Assembly (NCBI GenBank): GCA_047633195.1
Contig: JBLIEU010000004.1
Span: forward strand, 1-64,000
Direction: 5' to 3'
Origin: JAKVAV01 sp047633195
GTDB lineage: Bacteria; Bacteroidota; Bacteroidia; Flavobacteriales_D; Cryomorphaceae
DNA: 64,000 bases
Shown here in pieces: positions 8,877 through 17,499 of the stretch. The translations under genes were made by a program, and so were the position numbers. The number at the start of each line of letters is the position of its first letter. The first letter of the stretch is position 1. The notes beneath the pieces are model-generated. The model saw only the letters and a program-made list of their open reading frames with translations. It was not told the DNA's origin and did no database searches.

Positions 8877-10250
8877 ATGAATCTTCAGTCCATTCGAAAA
8901 ACGCTTTCTGGTAAGGGAGACAAAAACCTCGGAGAACTTATTAAGGGGGGGCTCTTTGCCTTTGGTTACCGCCTTATCACTATGTGCGTGAGCTATGGTT
9001 TAGTTATTCTCATTTCCAAAAAATTGGGAAAAGAAGGTATCGGAGTTTGGAATTTATGTATCGCCACTCTAAATATCTGGGTGATGATCGGGTGCTTCGG
9101 GTTCAATACTTCTATTGTTCGATTCGTCTCTCAGTACCGAGCAAAGAACTGGCACGCGACTGTTAGAACGCTTTACCGTGTCATCATACGATACTCAAGC
9201 TTAGGTGGGATAGTCCTAGGGTCAATCTTGTTTTTTTCAACGGAATTTTTGGCCACCCATTATTTCAAAGATCCCGCTATGAACATTCCTTTGAAGATCA
9301 CAGCTTTCATTGTGCCGCTGGTGGTTATTTCGACGATTAATGTGGAGTTCATCAGAGGAATGAAGAGAATTCAGGTCAGTGAGTTTTTCAGAACCTTAGT
9401 TTTGCAGGTCACCGCGCTCGTTGGAACTTTAGTGTTGTCTTACTATTCTTTGGCGGCAGAAGATCCATTGATCGCCTATGCTTGTGGTGCATTTTTAGCA
9501 CTGGCTGGAACTACGATCTTCATTCATAAGTATTTAAAAAAGGCAGCAGGTTCAACAGATAAACCTACTGAGACCGAACCTTTCTTCTCGTTCAAAAACC
9601 ATTTAATGATCTCCTTACCCATGATCATGACCTCTTTTATTCAGCTCTTGAATGGAAGGGTGGATATATTGATGCTGGGTTATTTTGCCGATACGGGAGT
9701 CGCAGGTGTATTTGGGATGGCCTTCAAATTATCGATCATTACCAACTTCGTAATTGGCGCCATGAAGGCTATTGCTATGCCAAAGATCAGCGAGTTATTT
9801 TGGTCAGACAAAAAGGACGAACTCAAAAAGGTCGTTCATTTTTCGACTCTGTTCATCTTTGCTTTTGCCTTTCCTATATCCCTTTTGTTAATGATCTTTC
9901 CGGAGTTTGTCCTCTCCCTGATTGATGAGGAGTTTATTGAAGGTGCGGGCGTATTGAGGATTTTTGCATTGATGCAATTGATCAATGCAGGCTCAGGAAT
10001 GGTGGCGGTCTTTCTAAATATGTCGGGAAATCAGGTATTCTTTACCAAAATTGTTTCGATTACCACTTCCATGAACATCATCCTCAACATTATTTTAATT
10101 CCAATCTACGGAATGGAAGGAGCGGCATTTGCTACTTTACTCAGTACGGTCACTTGGAATATCGTCGGGGTGAGATTTATTTATAAGAAGTATAAAATCT
10201 CAACTTTTTTCAATCCCCTCACCATAATTAAGATGTTGAGAAAGAGCTAG
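8877..10250 (+). CDS. Wzx-like polysaccharide flippase
   Basis: Multi-spanning inner-membrane protein of the oligosaccharide flippase (Wzx/MOP superfamily) type, inferred to flip lipid-linked repeat units to the periplasm. From the ATG at 8877 it has 457 residues with about 12-14 hydrophobic segments. N-terminal GELIKGGLFAFGYR and the SKKLGKEGIGVWNL stretch are typical. An in-frame ATG at 8844 and a TTG at 8811 are alternatives, but the sequence before residue MNLQS is not hydrophobic or family-like and overlaps the probable promoter. The stop shares CTAG with the stop of the convergent sulfotransferase gene. It fits the Wzx/Wzy pathway with the polymerase at 13.3 kb. Confidence 0.88.
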   Translation: MNLQSIRKTLSGKGDKNLGELIKGGLFAFGYRLITMCVSYGLVILISKKLGKEGIGVWNLCIATLNIWVMIGCFGFNTSIVRFVSQYRAKNWHATVRTLYRVIIRYSSLGGIVLGSILFFSTEFLATHYFKDPAMNIPLKITAFIVPLVVISTINVEFIRGMKRIQVSEFFRTLVLQVTALVGTLVLSYYSLAAEDPLIAYACGAFLALAGTTIFIHKYLKKAAGSTDKPTETEPFFSFKNHLMISLPMIMTSFIQLLNGRVDILMLGYFADTGVAGVFGMAFKLSIITNFVIGAMKAIAMPKISELFWSDKKDELKKVVHFSTLFIFAFAFPISLLLMIFPEFVLSLIDEEFIEGAGVLRIFALMQLINAGSGMVAVFLNMSGNQVFFTKIVSITTSMNIILNIILIPIYGMEGAAFATLLSTVTWNIVGVRFIYKKYKISTFFNPLTIIKMLRKS

Positions 10251-11179
10251 CTTTTCAACCAGTGTCGTAAGTCTCGATCCATTGTTTCTTGAAGTCTTTC
10301 TATGTCCTGTCGGAAATATGCTGTGAGTTCTTGTCTGGTTTCAGGCATCATCGGTTCTTTTACCAGTAGCTTGCTCATGAGCTTATCGCGCTTATTTTTT
10401 AAATTGCTTTGCAAAGATAAGGGCAGTGCTTTACCGATTTTCTTTGCCAAAGGATTCTTTCTCAGAAGATTTACAATGCCTTTGTTTTTGGGAATCCCGC
10501 TCGGATTGGCTTTCATAGAAGTATCAAACTTCATCAACGGTACATCCAGGAACTTCAGCATTTCGTCGGTGGTCTCGCTTCCTTTTTTGAGGTCTTCCAA
10601 TAGCCAAACTTGGGTTTGTGGAATGGCACTTTTAAAAGCGGAAACCTGAGCGGCATACTTTCCATAGGCTAGGTAGTCAAAGCCCCACCTTTTCTTTTTC
10701 CACTCGGCTATTCCTTTTTTAGAAATAGCCTCTTCAAAGCTGCGGTTTTCAAACCCATTACGAATCAAGTAGGTATAGTGAGAATAGGCTCGGTCCACAG
10801 GGTTGCGCAGAATGATTATGGATTTCAAGTCTTTGAGCCCATCGCCGTAGAAGCTCTTCAGCAGCCTTAAACTTTTCTCGTAGGTGTAGAGATACGAAGT
10901 AGACGCTTCGCCACAGAGTTGATTTTCAGAGGCGGTATCGAAGAGCTCCAAGTACTTTTTCGTTTCCCAAATGGGGATGGCATTGAATTGCTTATCGGAG
11001 TAAGTCGGCTGGTCTCCGCCGAAACTAAAGTAAAAAGGCTCCTTTCGCGAAGGCGGAAAAAATAAATCAGGATGCTGAGACAGCAATTGATAAAGGGTTG
11101 TCGTACCGCTTTTGGCCGCTCCAGGGATAATAAAATCCGGCAACCTGTAGGATTGTTTTTCGTAGTCGTAAGTGAACAT
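10247..11179 (-). CDS. PAPS-dependent sulfotransferase (1 of 5)
   Basis: Sulfotransferase of the heparan-sulfate/NDST-like family (Pfam Sulfotransfer_1), 310 residues. The 5'-phosphosulfate loop AAKSGTT is at 21-27 and the 3'-phosphate motif RNPVDRAYSH at 125-134, both intact, so PAPS binding is expected. A Pro-Ser-Gly segment (NPSGIPKNKG) precedes a basic C-terminal region. It has no signal peptide, so it would act on cytoplasmic, probably lipid-linked, glycan intermediates. It faces wzx (the stop codons share CTAG) and diverges from sulfotransferase 2. A weak promoter-like box CACTTTTG lies on the minus strand at 11185-11192. Confidence 0.92.
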   Translation of the reverse strand: MFTYDYEKQSYRLPDFIIPGAAKSGTTTLYQLLSQHPDLFFPPSRKEPFYFSFGGDQPTYSDKQFNAIPIWETKKYLELFDTASENQLCGEASTSYLYTYEKSLRLLKSFYGDGLKDLKSIIILRNPVDRAYSHYTYLIRNGFENRSFEEAISKKGIAEWKKKRWGFDYLAYGKYAAQVSAFKSAIPQTQVWLLEDLKKGSETTDEMLKFLDVPLMKFDTSMKANPSGIPKNKGIVNLLRKNPLAKKIGKALPLSLQSNLKNKRDKLMSKLLVKEPMMPETRQELTAYFRQDIERLQETMDRDLRHWLKS

Positions 11180-11261
11180 CTGGGCAAAAGTGATAATAAA
11201 GTTGCTGGCTCAAAGAAAGTCTCGTTCAAATTTTCAACATTTGCACCGCAACTTACTCCTT

Positions 11262-12209
11262 ATGCTAGTAAAACTTAATGGCCAACAAGTGAACCTTCCC
11301 GACATCCTGATCTTGGGTGCTGCCAAAAGTGGAACTACATCCTTGGCTTTTTTCTTAAAGCAACATCCGGATGTGCACATGCCGAGAAAAGAACCTGGGT
11401 TTTTTGCCTATCACGATCGAGAGGCCTCTGAGATTCCATCCGGAATTAGAGACCGTCAAATTGTAGACTTGAAAGTGTATACTGACATGTACGCAGGAGT
11501 TGGTGAAGGCCAAAAAATTTGCGACAGTTCGGTTGCTCAATTTACCAACCACAAAGACACCCTTCGCAATATCAAGGCCTTGTATGGAGAGCGAGCCAAG
11601 GAGTTAAAAACTTTCGTGATCCTTCGCAATCCCATTGATAGATCTTTCAGTCATTATTTGATGTTTGTTAAAAATCAACTGGAGAGTCTCGATTTTCAAG
11701 TAGCCTTGGCTCCCGATATCGTTGAGCGTCGAAGGAAAGAGCAATTGGGCTTCGACTACATTGGTGGAAGCCTCTACGCCGAGAGGATTGAAGAAATTCT
11801 GGAGGAGTTGCCACAAACCAAGGTCTACATCACCAGCGACTTGAAAAGACCTGATCTCTTAGATGAGTTTTTAACCGCTTGCGGTCTTCGCACAGATGTA
11901 GATATCAACACCAACGCCAGATTAAATCCTAGCGGTATTCCAAAGAAGAAAGGCTTGATATCGGCGCTGAATCATCAGAACCCGTTAAAAACATTCATGA
12001 AGAAAGCACTGCCTGGTAAGGCGCTCTTTAAGCTCTATGCGCTTAAATCCAAACTAATGGAGAAAGGGATACAACGTGTTGATATGGATCCAAAGGTCCG
12101 CATGGAGCTGACCGAGAAATACTTCAAATCAGATATTCAAAAACTCGAAAAGATATTGGATAGAGATTTGTCAAAGTGGTACACAACGCCTGAAACGGTC
12201 AAGGCCTAG
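11262..12209 (+). CDS. PAPS-dependent sulfotransferase (2 of 5)
   Basis: 315-residue cytoplasmic sulfotransferase with AAKSGTT at 20-26 and RNPIDRSFSHY at 122-132. It is a clear paralogue of sulfotransferase 1: both share RNP[VI]DR and the late NPSGIPK segment. The frame is open to 11172, but that part overlaps the divergent gene; the ATG at 11262 gives a start nine residues before the conserved LPDILILGAAKSG. A near-match promoter box AACATTTG is at 11236-11243. Its stop shares CTAG (12206-12209) with the stop of sulfotransferase 3, the same arrangement as at 10247-10250. Acceptor sugar unknown. Confidence 0.92.
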   Translation: MLVKLNGQQVNLPDILILGAAKSGTTSLAFFLKQHPDVHMPRKEPGFFAYHDREASEIPSGIRDRQIVDLKVYTDMYAGVGEGQKICDSSVAQFTNHKDTLRNIKALYGERAKELKTFVILRNPIDRSFSHYLMFVKNQLESLDFQVALAPDIVERRRKEQLGFDYIGGSLYAERIEEILEELPQTKVYITSDLKRPDLLDEFLTACGLRTDVDINTNARLNPSGIPKKKGLISALNHQNPLKTFMKKALPGKALFKLYALKSKLMEKGIQRVDMDPKVRMELTEKYFKSDIQKLEKILDRDLSKWYTTPETVKA

Positions 12210-13111
12210 TCCTTCCAAATGGCCAAAGATTTTCCTAAAAGTCCTTCCAATGCTTCAATGTCCTTGGAGTAAAAGTTGATTAGTTCGCCGCGAGTCTCTG
12301 GATTCATCGGTGGGTACGAAGAGATGTTGATGTTCTTTACCTTCTTGCGCATCTTCGCTCTTTTCTCCTTGTTAAATGCCGCGCGAAAAAAGGGTCTCAG
12401 CGTTTTTTTCACCAGATTTTCTTGGGTAATGAGTTTTTGAAGGTTTTTAAACTTGGGTTCTCCTGACTTATTGTGCTCTTTGTTGGTATCAAACTGAACG
12501 TCGGGATTGACACCAAGAAATTCCAAGATGCTTTTCATCTCGGCTTCTTGGTTTTCCTTAAACTCCTCTGTTATTAGGATTTTCACATTCTTGAAAGCGG
12601 CCAAGTATGCCTTGACTTGCTCGTAATAGAGACCCATATCGCGGTGTATCCACATGAAGTCGTATTTCTGCTCCATCCGTTTCGCTTCCATCTTGATGGA
12701 TTCTTCAAAGCTTAACTTCTCGTGCACATCTTTCACGAAATGCATGTATGAAGAATAGGCTCTGTTTACCGGGTTTCGGAGAATTATCAAGATTTTGACA
12801 TCTTCTCCAAACGTCTTCTTTATCAGCGGGATACTATCCTGGTGGTGATAGAGATATCCCGTTCCTATCTCCCCATATAGCTTAGTGCTGCCTTGAGGAT
12901 AAATAGATTCAAATTCTGACTTGTTCAGAATGAGCTCCTCTTTTGGCCGTTGAGCAGGGTATCCAAGGTTAAAATCGGAGTAAACATTGCGGAGGAAATA
13001 AAACGTTTCTTTAACCGGAATTTCGATTTCGGGATGCTGTCGGAGATATTCAAAAATGGAAGTCGTTCCAGCCTTGGCTGTTCCTACAAATAGAAAGTGA
13101 GAATTGCTCAT
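12206..13111 (-). CDS. PAPS-dependent sulfotransferase (3 of 5)
   Basis: 301-residue sulfotransferase of the same family, more diverged. The 5' loop is TAKAGTT (11-17), with Ala for the usual Ser, and the 3' motif is RNPVNRAYSSY (112-122). The late segment reads NKSGEPKFKN instead of NPSGIPK. These differences suggest a different acceptor or position on the glycan. It converges on sulfotransferase 2. No good promoter box was found in the 187 bp upstream, which also serve the divergent polymerase gene. Confidence 0.9.
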   Translation of the reverse strand: MSNSHFLFVGTAKAGTTSIFEYLRQHPEIEIPVKETFYFLRNVYSDFNLGYPAQRPKEELILNKSEFESIYPQGSTKLYGEIGTGYLYHHQDSIPLIKKTFGEDVKILIILRNPVNRAYSSYMHFVKDVHEKLSFEESIKMEAKRMEQKYDFMWIHRDMGLYYEQVKAYLAAFKNVKILITEEFKENQEAEMKSILEFLGVNPDVQFDTNKEHNKSGEPKFKNLQKLITQENLVKKTLRPFFRAAFNKEKRAKMRKKVKNINISSYPPMNPETRGELINFYSKDIEALEGLLGKSLAIWKD

Positions 13112-13298
13112 TAATTCTTTTCGAAGTGTTTAATTTGCACTGTTGATTTTACTAATAAGTAGAAAATTGAAACATGGTTTGAAAAATCTCCACCAAAACC
13201 ATGCACGCCGAAGCGAAAATAGGGTTATTTTGTCATCTTTGATTTGAAACCTAATGAGCTGATAATTCGTTCAAAGAATCTATTCTTCCCCTTAGAAA

Positions 13299-14675
13299 AT
13301 GCTTAAGAACCCTTATATTTCATTAGACAGGAACGGCAATCACCTTTCGGTGAAAAAAAGTTTTTTCACTATGCTCGGTCTGGTACTGCTGCTAGCGCTC
13401 ACATTCAGGAGTTTTTGGGCGAGCGTGTTGTATCCCGTAGAGCTCGTCTTGGAGGCCATCTTGGAAGGAGCTATTTTTCTTTATGTCCTATACCGCTTAG
13501 TATGTAGGGTTATCGAAAAGAATTATCGTTTTAGTGGGATGGAAATATACCTCGCCTTCCTATTTATTTTCCCCATTTTTCCAGCTCTTGCGGCATGGAG
13601 AGAATTTGATCAACCAATATTTTACGGAGTAGCGACCTATCGAGATTTTTATCTTTTATTCGGAGGGTTGATTGTTTACAATCTTCTGAGAGAAGGCTAT
13701 GTGAGCATCAAAACGGTGGAACATTCTTTTGTCACATTTGCAGTGATTTACATGCTCTTTTCCTATTTCCTCACCATTTTTATTGATCCAGCCCAATTTC
13801 AAGATACCGCCATATCAGGTGCAAACCCAGAGAAAGGCGGAGATGTGTACTACCGCCTCAATATGTCATTGTTCTTCTTTGGATCGGTCTACTTTACTGT
13901 AAAATCGTTTTACCAGAAGAATTTGATTTATCTCGGCATAGCCGCTCTATTCATATTTTATGTCGTTTTTATTCGTCTCGATCGTACTTCTATTGCCGGA
14001 CTTGGTTTAGGTTTGGGGATCTTTTTCTTAACGGCACTGCCCGCCAGAACCCAATTTCTCACAATCTTTCGCGCACTGATACCCGTGGTAACTGTCGCAT
14101 TGATCATTGCCATTTTTAATGCAGAGGTCTATGAGCAGTATTACAAAATGTTTCTCGATGTTTTTAACACGGCAGGAAAAGCAGGTTCGGGTTCTCTTGA
14201 GGACAACATTCGACTAATGGAAGTAGACATCGCCGTAAATGGATTTCTGAAAAACCCCATTTTTGGAAATGGCAAGATTAGTACTTACTTCATTCCCGAT
14301 GGATACAATCATTTTTATGGATTCTTCTATACATCTGATGTGGGAATCTTCGGGTACTTGTTTTCATCCGGACTACTGGGGCTGGGACTCATTTTTTTCC
14401 AATTCGTTTTGGCGATCAAATACATTTTCGGAATCAAGTACATCAAGAGAAATGTATTTCTAGTCACCCTAAAAATTACTTTGCTCGTTCACGCATTGGA
14501 TGCTATTACTACTGAGTACCTCACCATTTATGCAGGGCAAACTTTGACTTTGATTCTATTGATTTTCTATTTTTACCAAAGAGATAAAGTGATCCAAGCT
14601 AGAGTCAACAGCGGAGAATCAATGGAAAACATTAATATTGAAGGCACCGTGAGAAAAGACCGAGTAACATCATGA
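13299..14675 (+). CDS. Wzy-like polysaccharide polymerase / O-antigen ligase family protein
   Basis: 458-residue inner-membrane protein with about 11-12 hydrophobic segments and a large periplasmic loop (about residues 290-350) containing NPIFGNGKI, the layout of Wzy/WaaL-type proteins. Next to Wzx, Wza and Wzc-like proteins it is best read as the polymerase of the exopolysaccharide. Two near-match promoter boxes lie about 40-60 bp upstream (in TTATTTTGTCATCTTTGA). It is the first of four genes joined by overlaps of 4, 8 and 4 bp (polymerase, two sulfotransferases, WecG-type transferase), so these are made together. A ligase role cannot be excluded. Confidence 0.82.
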   Translation: MLKNPYISLDRNGNHLSVKKSFFTMLGLVLLLALTFRSFWASVLYPVELVLEAILEGAIFLYVLYRLVCRVIEKNYRFSGMEIYLAFLFIFPIFPALAAWREFDQPIFYGVATYRDFYLLFGGLIVYNLLREGYVSIKTVEHSFVTFAVIYMLFSYFLTIFIDPAQFQDTAISGANPEKGGDVYYRLNMSLFFFGSVYFTVKSFYQKNLIYLGIAALFIFYVVFIRLDRTSIAGLGLGLGIFFLTALPARTQFLTIFRALIPVVTVALIIAIFNAEVYEQYYKMFLDVFNTAGKAGSGSLEDNIRLMEVDIAVNGFLKNPIFGNGKISTYFIPDGYNHFYGFFYTSDVGIFGYLFSSGLLGLGLIFFQFVLAIKYIFGIKYIKRNVFLVTLKITLLVHALDAITTEYLTIYAGQTLTLILLIFYFYQRDKVIQARVNSGESMENINIEGTVRKDRVTS

Positions 14676-15649
14676 CGACAAAAAAGCAATTGCCCAATTT
14701 CTTTGTCGTAGGTGTAGTCAAAGGTGGAACCACTAGTTTGTATCATTATTTGGCTCAGCACCCTGATGTGTACCTTCCTCCCATCAAGGAGACCAATCAT
14801 TTTGCGGCAAAGGATATTTCCGAAAAACACTTTTTGAAGGGCTATGCCCAAGACGTCAATATCGACCTCGATAAATACATCAATGGTGGAATGAAGGAGA
14901 CGGTTCACATTGCTCATGTAAATGAAGACCGTCACTACGAAGCATTGTTTTCAAAAGCAGGAAACGAGAAAGCCATTGGTGAGATCAGTAATTCATACAT
15001 GATTTGTCCCAGCTCAGCCAAAGCGATTCATGACTTCAATCAGGAGGCAAAGATTTTAGTCGTACTTAGGAATCCAGTTCGAAGAGCGTGGTCTCAGTTT
15101 TTGATGAATTTGCGCGAAGCAAAAAGCGACGCTAACAGCTTCATTCAGGAGTTAGAGAATGACCATGGCCAATCGCCAAAGGGTTGGGGAGTAAACCATC
15201 AATACCTCGAGCTAGGAAATTATAGCGAGCAGCTCAAAAGATATTTTGACCTTTTCGGAAGAGAGCGAGTACTCCCTATTTTCTTTGAAGACTACAAGAA
15301 GAATCCCGAGGAAATTTTGACTTCTGTTTGTCAGTTTTTGGAAATTGACGGTTCGTTTGAATTTGATTTCTCTGAAAAGAGTAATGCTTCAGCACTGCCT
15401 CGAAACCCGGGGCTAAATCGCTTTCTAGTGAATTCGGGAATCTTGAGTACTGCAAAAAAATTGACGCCAAAACCTTTAAGGCAAAAATTGTCTGGAGCCC
15501 TTTATTCCGACAAGAATATGCCAACGCTTCAGGAAGCTGACTCGAAGTGGCTACGCGATTATTACCAAGACGAAGTTGGACAACTGTCGGAACTTATGGG
15601 AATAGATATCACAAAGAAATGGCCTGTATTCGGGCAATCAAATGGATAA
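14672..15649 (+). CDS. PAPS-dependent sulfotransferase (4 of 5)
   Basis: 325-residue sulfotransferase with VVKGGTT (15-21) as 5' loop and RNPVRRAWSQF (133-143) as 3' motif. The first Gly in place of Ser/Ala and the Arg after RNPV distinguish it from copies 1-3. Its start overlaps the polymerase stop by 4 bp (ATGA) and its end overlaps sulfotransferase 5 by 8 bp. It has no signal peptide or membrane segment, so it is likely cytoplasmic, acting before export. Coupling to the polymerase gene is direct evidence that sulfation belongs to this polysaccharide pathway. Confidence 0.92.
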   Translation: MTTKKQLPNFFVVGVVKGGTTSLYHYLAQHPDVYLPPIKETNHFAAKDISEKHFLKGYAQDVNIDLDKYINGGMKETVHIAHVNEDRHYEALFSKAGNEKAIGEISNSYMICPSSAKAIHDFNQEAKILVVLRNPVRRAWSQFLMNLREAKSDANSFIQELENDHGQSPKGWGVNHQYLELGNYSEQLKRYFDLFGRERVLPIFFEDYKKNPEEILTSVCQFLEIDGSFEFDFSEKSNASALPRNPGLNRFLVNSGILSTAKKLTPKPLRQKLSGALYSDKNMPTLQEADSKWLRDYYQDEVGQLSELMGIDITKKWPVFGQSNG

Positions 15650-16682
15650 TAAGGCACCACATAGCGACGACCCTGTTGTATTTATTGTAGGAAATTCCCG
15701 CAGCGGAACCACTATGATGATGCGCATTATGAACAACCACAGTATGGTGCACTCTATCAATGAGCCGCACTTTTTTGAGAAGATGTGGACGCCGAAAGAT
15801 GACGGAATTCCAATCAATTCAAAAGTGGCATTCGATCTTTACGCCAAGTTATTCACTTGCCAGCGCGCTGGCTTTTTTGAGCCTGTTGAGAAGCACGTGG
15901 CAAGTTACAAGGCAGAGATTGACCAATTGGTTGCTCAACTTAGCGAAAGTCCTTCGCGACTAGCCGTGTACTCCTCTTTTCTGAAATACGAAACGGAGGT
16001 AAATGGCAAGGCCATTCCCTGTGAGAAGACTCCTCAAAATGTTTTTTACCTCAAGGAGATTTTAGATAAATTTCCAAAGGCAAGGATCATCAACATGGTT
16101 CGAGACCCACGAGCGGTTATGCTTTCGCAAAAGCGCAAATGGAAACGAAGAGCCTTGGGTGCTGACTTTATGACAAAAAAGGAAACGCTCAGGCTGCAAA
16201 TCAATTATCATCCACTGGCGGTTAGCAAGCTTTGGAACGCTGCCATTTCAGCGGCTAAGCCATTTGCAAACGAACCCAGGTTTATGACCGTTCGGTTTGA
16301 AGACATTCTTCAAAAGCCTGATGGGACGGTAAAGTCGATTTGCGAATTTGCTGATTTTCCTTTTGAACCCGAGATGCTTCAGGTGCCTCACGCTGGATCA
16401 TCGAGCGAGGCCGACAAGAAATCGGAGCTAGGTATTCGAAAGACCAGAGCCAAAGGTTGGCTGGAAAAGGGATTGACCAAAACGGAAATCCAAATTTGTC
16501 AAAAGATTTGCGCCAAACTTATGGTCGAATATGACTATAAGCTGATTGAGGTGAAGGTCAACCCGATTGAATTGGCATGGAAGTATCTCATTTTCCCATT
16601 CAAAATGATACTTGCACTGCTCATTAACTTGAATAGAATGAGGAGTATCGGGGATACGCTAAAAAGAAGACTGTTTCAATGA
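15642..16682 (+). CDS. PAPS-dependent sulfotransferase, divergent type (5 of 5)
   Basis: 346-residue protein of a different sulfotransferase branch (closer to Pfam Sulfotransfer_3). It has NSRSGTT at 18-24, EKTPQN near 128-133 and RDPRAVMLSQKRK at 154-166. A hydrophobic stretch near residues 308-328 followed by basic residues suggests a C-terminal membrane anchor, which none of the other four has. It overlaps both neighbours (8 bp and 4 bp). The anchor would place it at the membrane, where lipid-linked repeat units are built. The acceptor is unknown. Confidence 0.88.
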   Translation: MDNKAPHSDDPVVFIVGNSRSGTTMMMRIMNNHSMVHSINEPHFFEKMWTPKDDGIPINSKVAFDLYAKLFTCQRAGFFEPVEKHVASYKAEIDQLVAQLSESPSRLAVYSSFLKYETEVNGKAIPCEKTPQNVFYLKEILDKFPKARIINMVRDPRAVMLSQKRKWKRRALGADFMTKKETLRLQINYHPLAVSKLWNAAISAAKPFANEPRFMTVRFEDILQKPDGTVKSICEFADFPFEPEMLQVPHAGSSSEADKKSELGIRKTRAKGWLEKGLTKTEIQICQKICAKLMVEYDYKLIEVKVNPIELAWKYLIFPFKMILALLINLNRMRSIGDTLKRRLFQ

Positions 16683-17467
16683 TTAAACGATTAGAAATGC
16701 TGGGCTTTAACTTTTACTCCGCAAAGGATGTAAAGGTGATCGCCGAATTCGTGCACAACGACGTAGTAACAGATGAGGGGATTATTCCTCTAATGGTAAC
16801 CCCGAATGTCGATCAGATTGTAAGACTCGACCGAAAGGAAAATCATCTCCTTAGAGAGAAATTGAAAAATGCTAGATGGATTCTGCCAGATGGTCAGCCA
16901 GTTATCGCCCTTAGCCGAATTAAATTTGGCAAAGAAAAGGGACTGGAAGCTCGATTGACTGGAAGTGATTTTTTCCCCGAAATGTGGGGGCTTCTGAAGG
17001 ACGATTCGAGTAGGAGAGTGCTCTTCGTTCTTCCCCGAGAAGATCTTGGCGAACGATTCAAAAATGAGCGACCGAATACGGTTTATTACGCGCCGCCTTT
17101 TTTCAAATTGGAAAAGAAGGATGAGTTTGAAGAAGTAATGACTCAGGTCATGTCCTTTTTCGATGAGAATCCTCCCGAGTATGTATTCGTGGGTCTAGGT
17201 TTTCCAAAGCAAGAGAATATAGCGCTGGAGATGTTCAATAGGCTCAAGGCCAAAAACAAGAATCTGCCCAAGACATTACTTTTGGGAGCTTCATTCGAAT
17301 TTTATTGGGGAACCAAGAAAAGAGCACCAATGTTCTATCAAAAAGCAGGGATTGAATTCGTTCACAGAATCATCTCCGAGCCGCGCAGATTGGCCAAAAG
17401 ATACCTTTGGGATGATCTTCCTTTTCTGGGAATTGCTATCTCTGAACTGAGGAAAAAGAATAAATAG
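16679..17467 (+). CDS. WecG/TagA/CpsF family glycosyltransferase (GT26)
   Basis: 262-residue glycosyltransferase of the WecG/TagA/CpsF family, whose known members add ManNAc or ManNAcA to lipid-linked GlcNAc. Signature elements are TPNVDQIV (41-48), PDGQPV with the likely catalytic Asp71 (70-75), LTGSDFFPE and GLGFPKQE. It is probably peripheral at the inner membrane, with a C-terminal RIISEPRRLAKRYL segment as in TagA-like proteins. The last of the four overlapping plus-strand genes. It implies a GlcNAc-type lipid acceptor, yet no priming transferase is encoded in the window. Confidence 0.9.
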   Translation: MIKRLEMLGFNFYSAKDVKVIAEFVHNDVVTDEGIIPLMVTPNVDQIVRLDRKENHLLREKLKNARWILPDGQPVIALSRIKFGKEKGLEARLTGSDFFPEMWGLLKDDSSRRVLFVLPREDLGERFKNERPNTVYYAPPFFKLEKKDEFEEVMTQVMSFFDENPPEYVFVGLGFPKQENIALEMFNRLKAKNKNLPKTLLLGASFEFYWGTKKRAPMFYQKAGIEFVHRIISEPRRLAKRYLWDDLPFLGIAISELRKKNK

Positions 17468-17499
17468 GTATTTCCGAAACTACCGTTTACTCAACTGAA

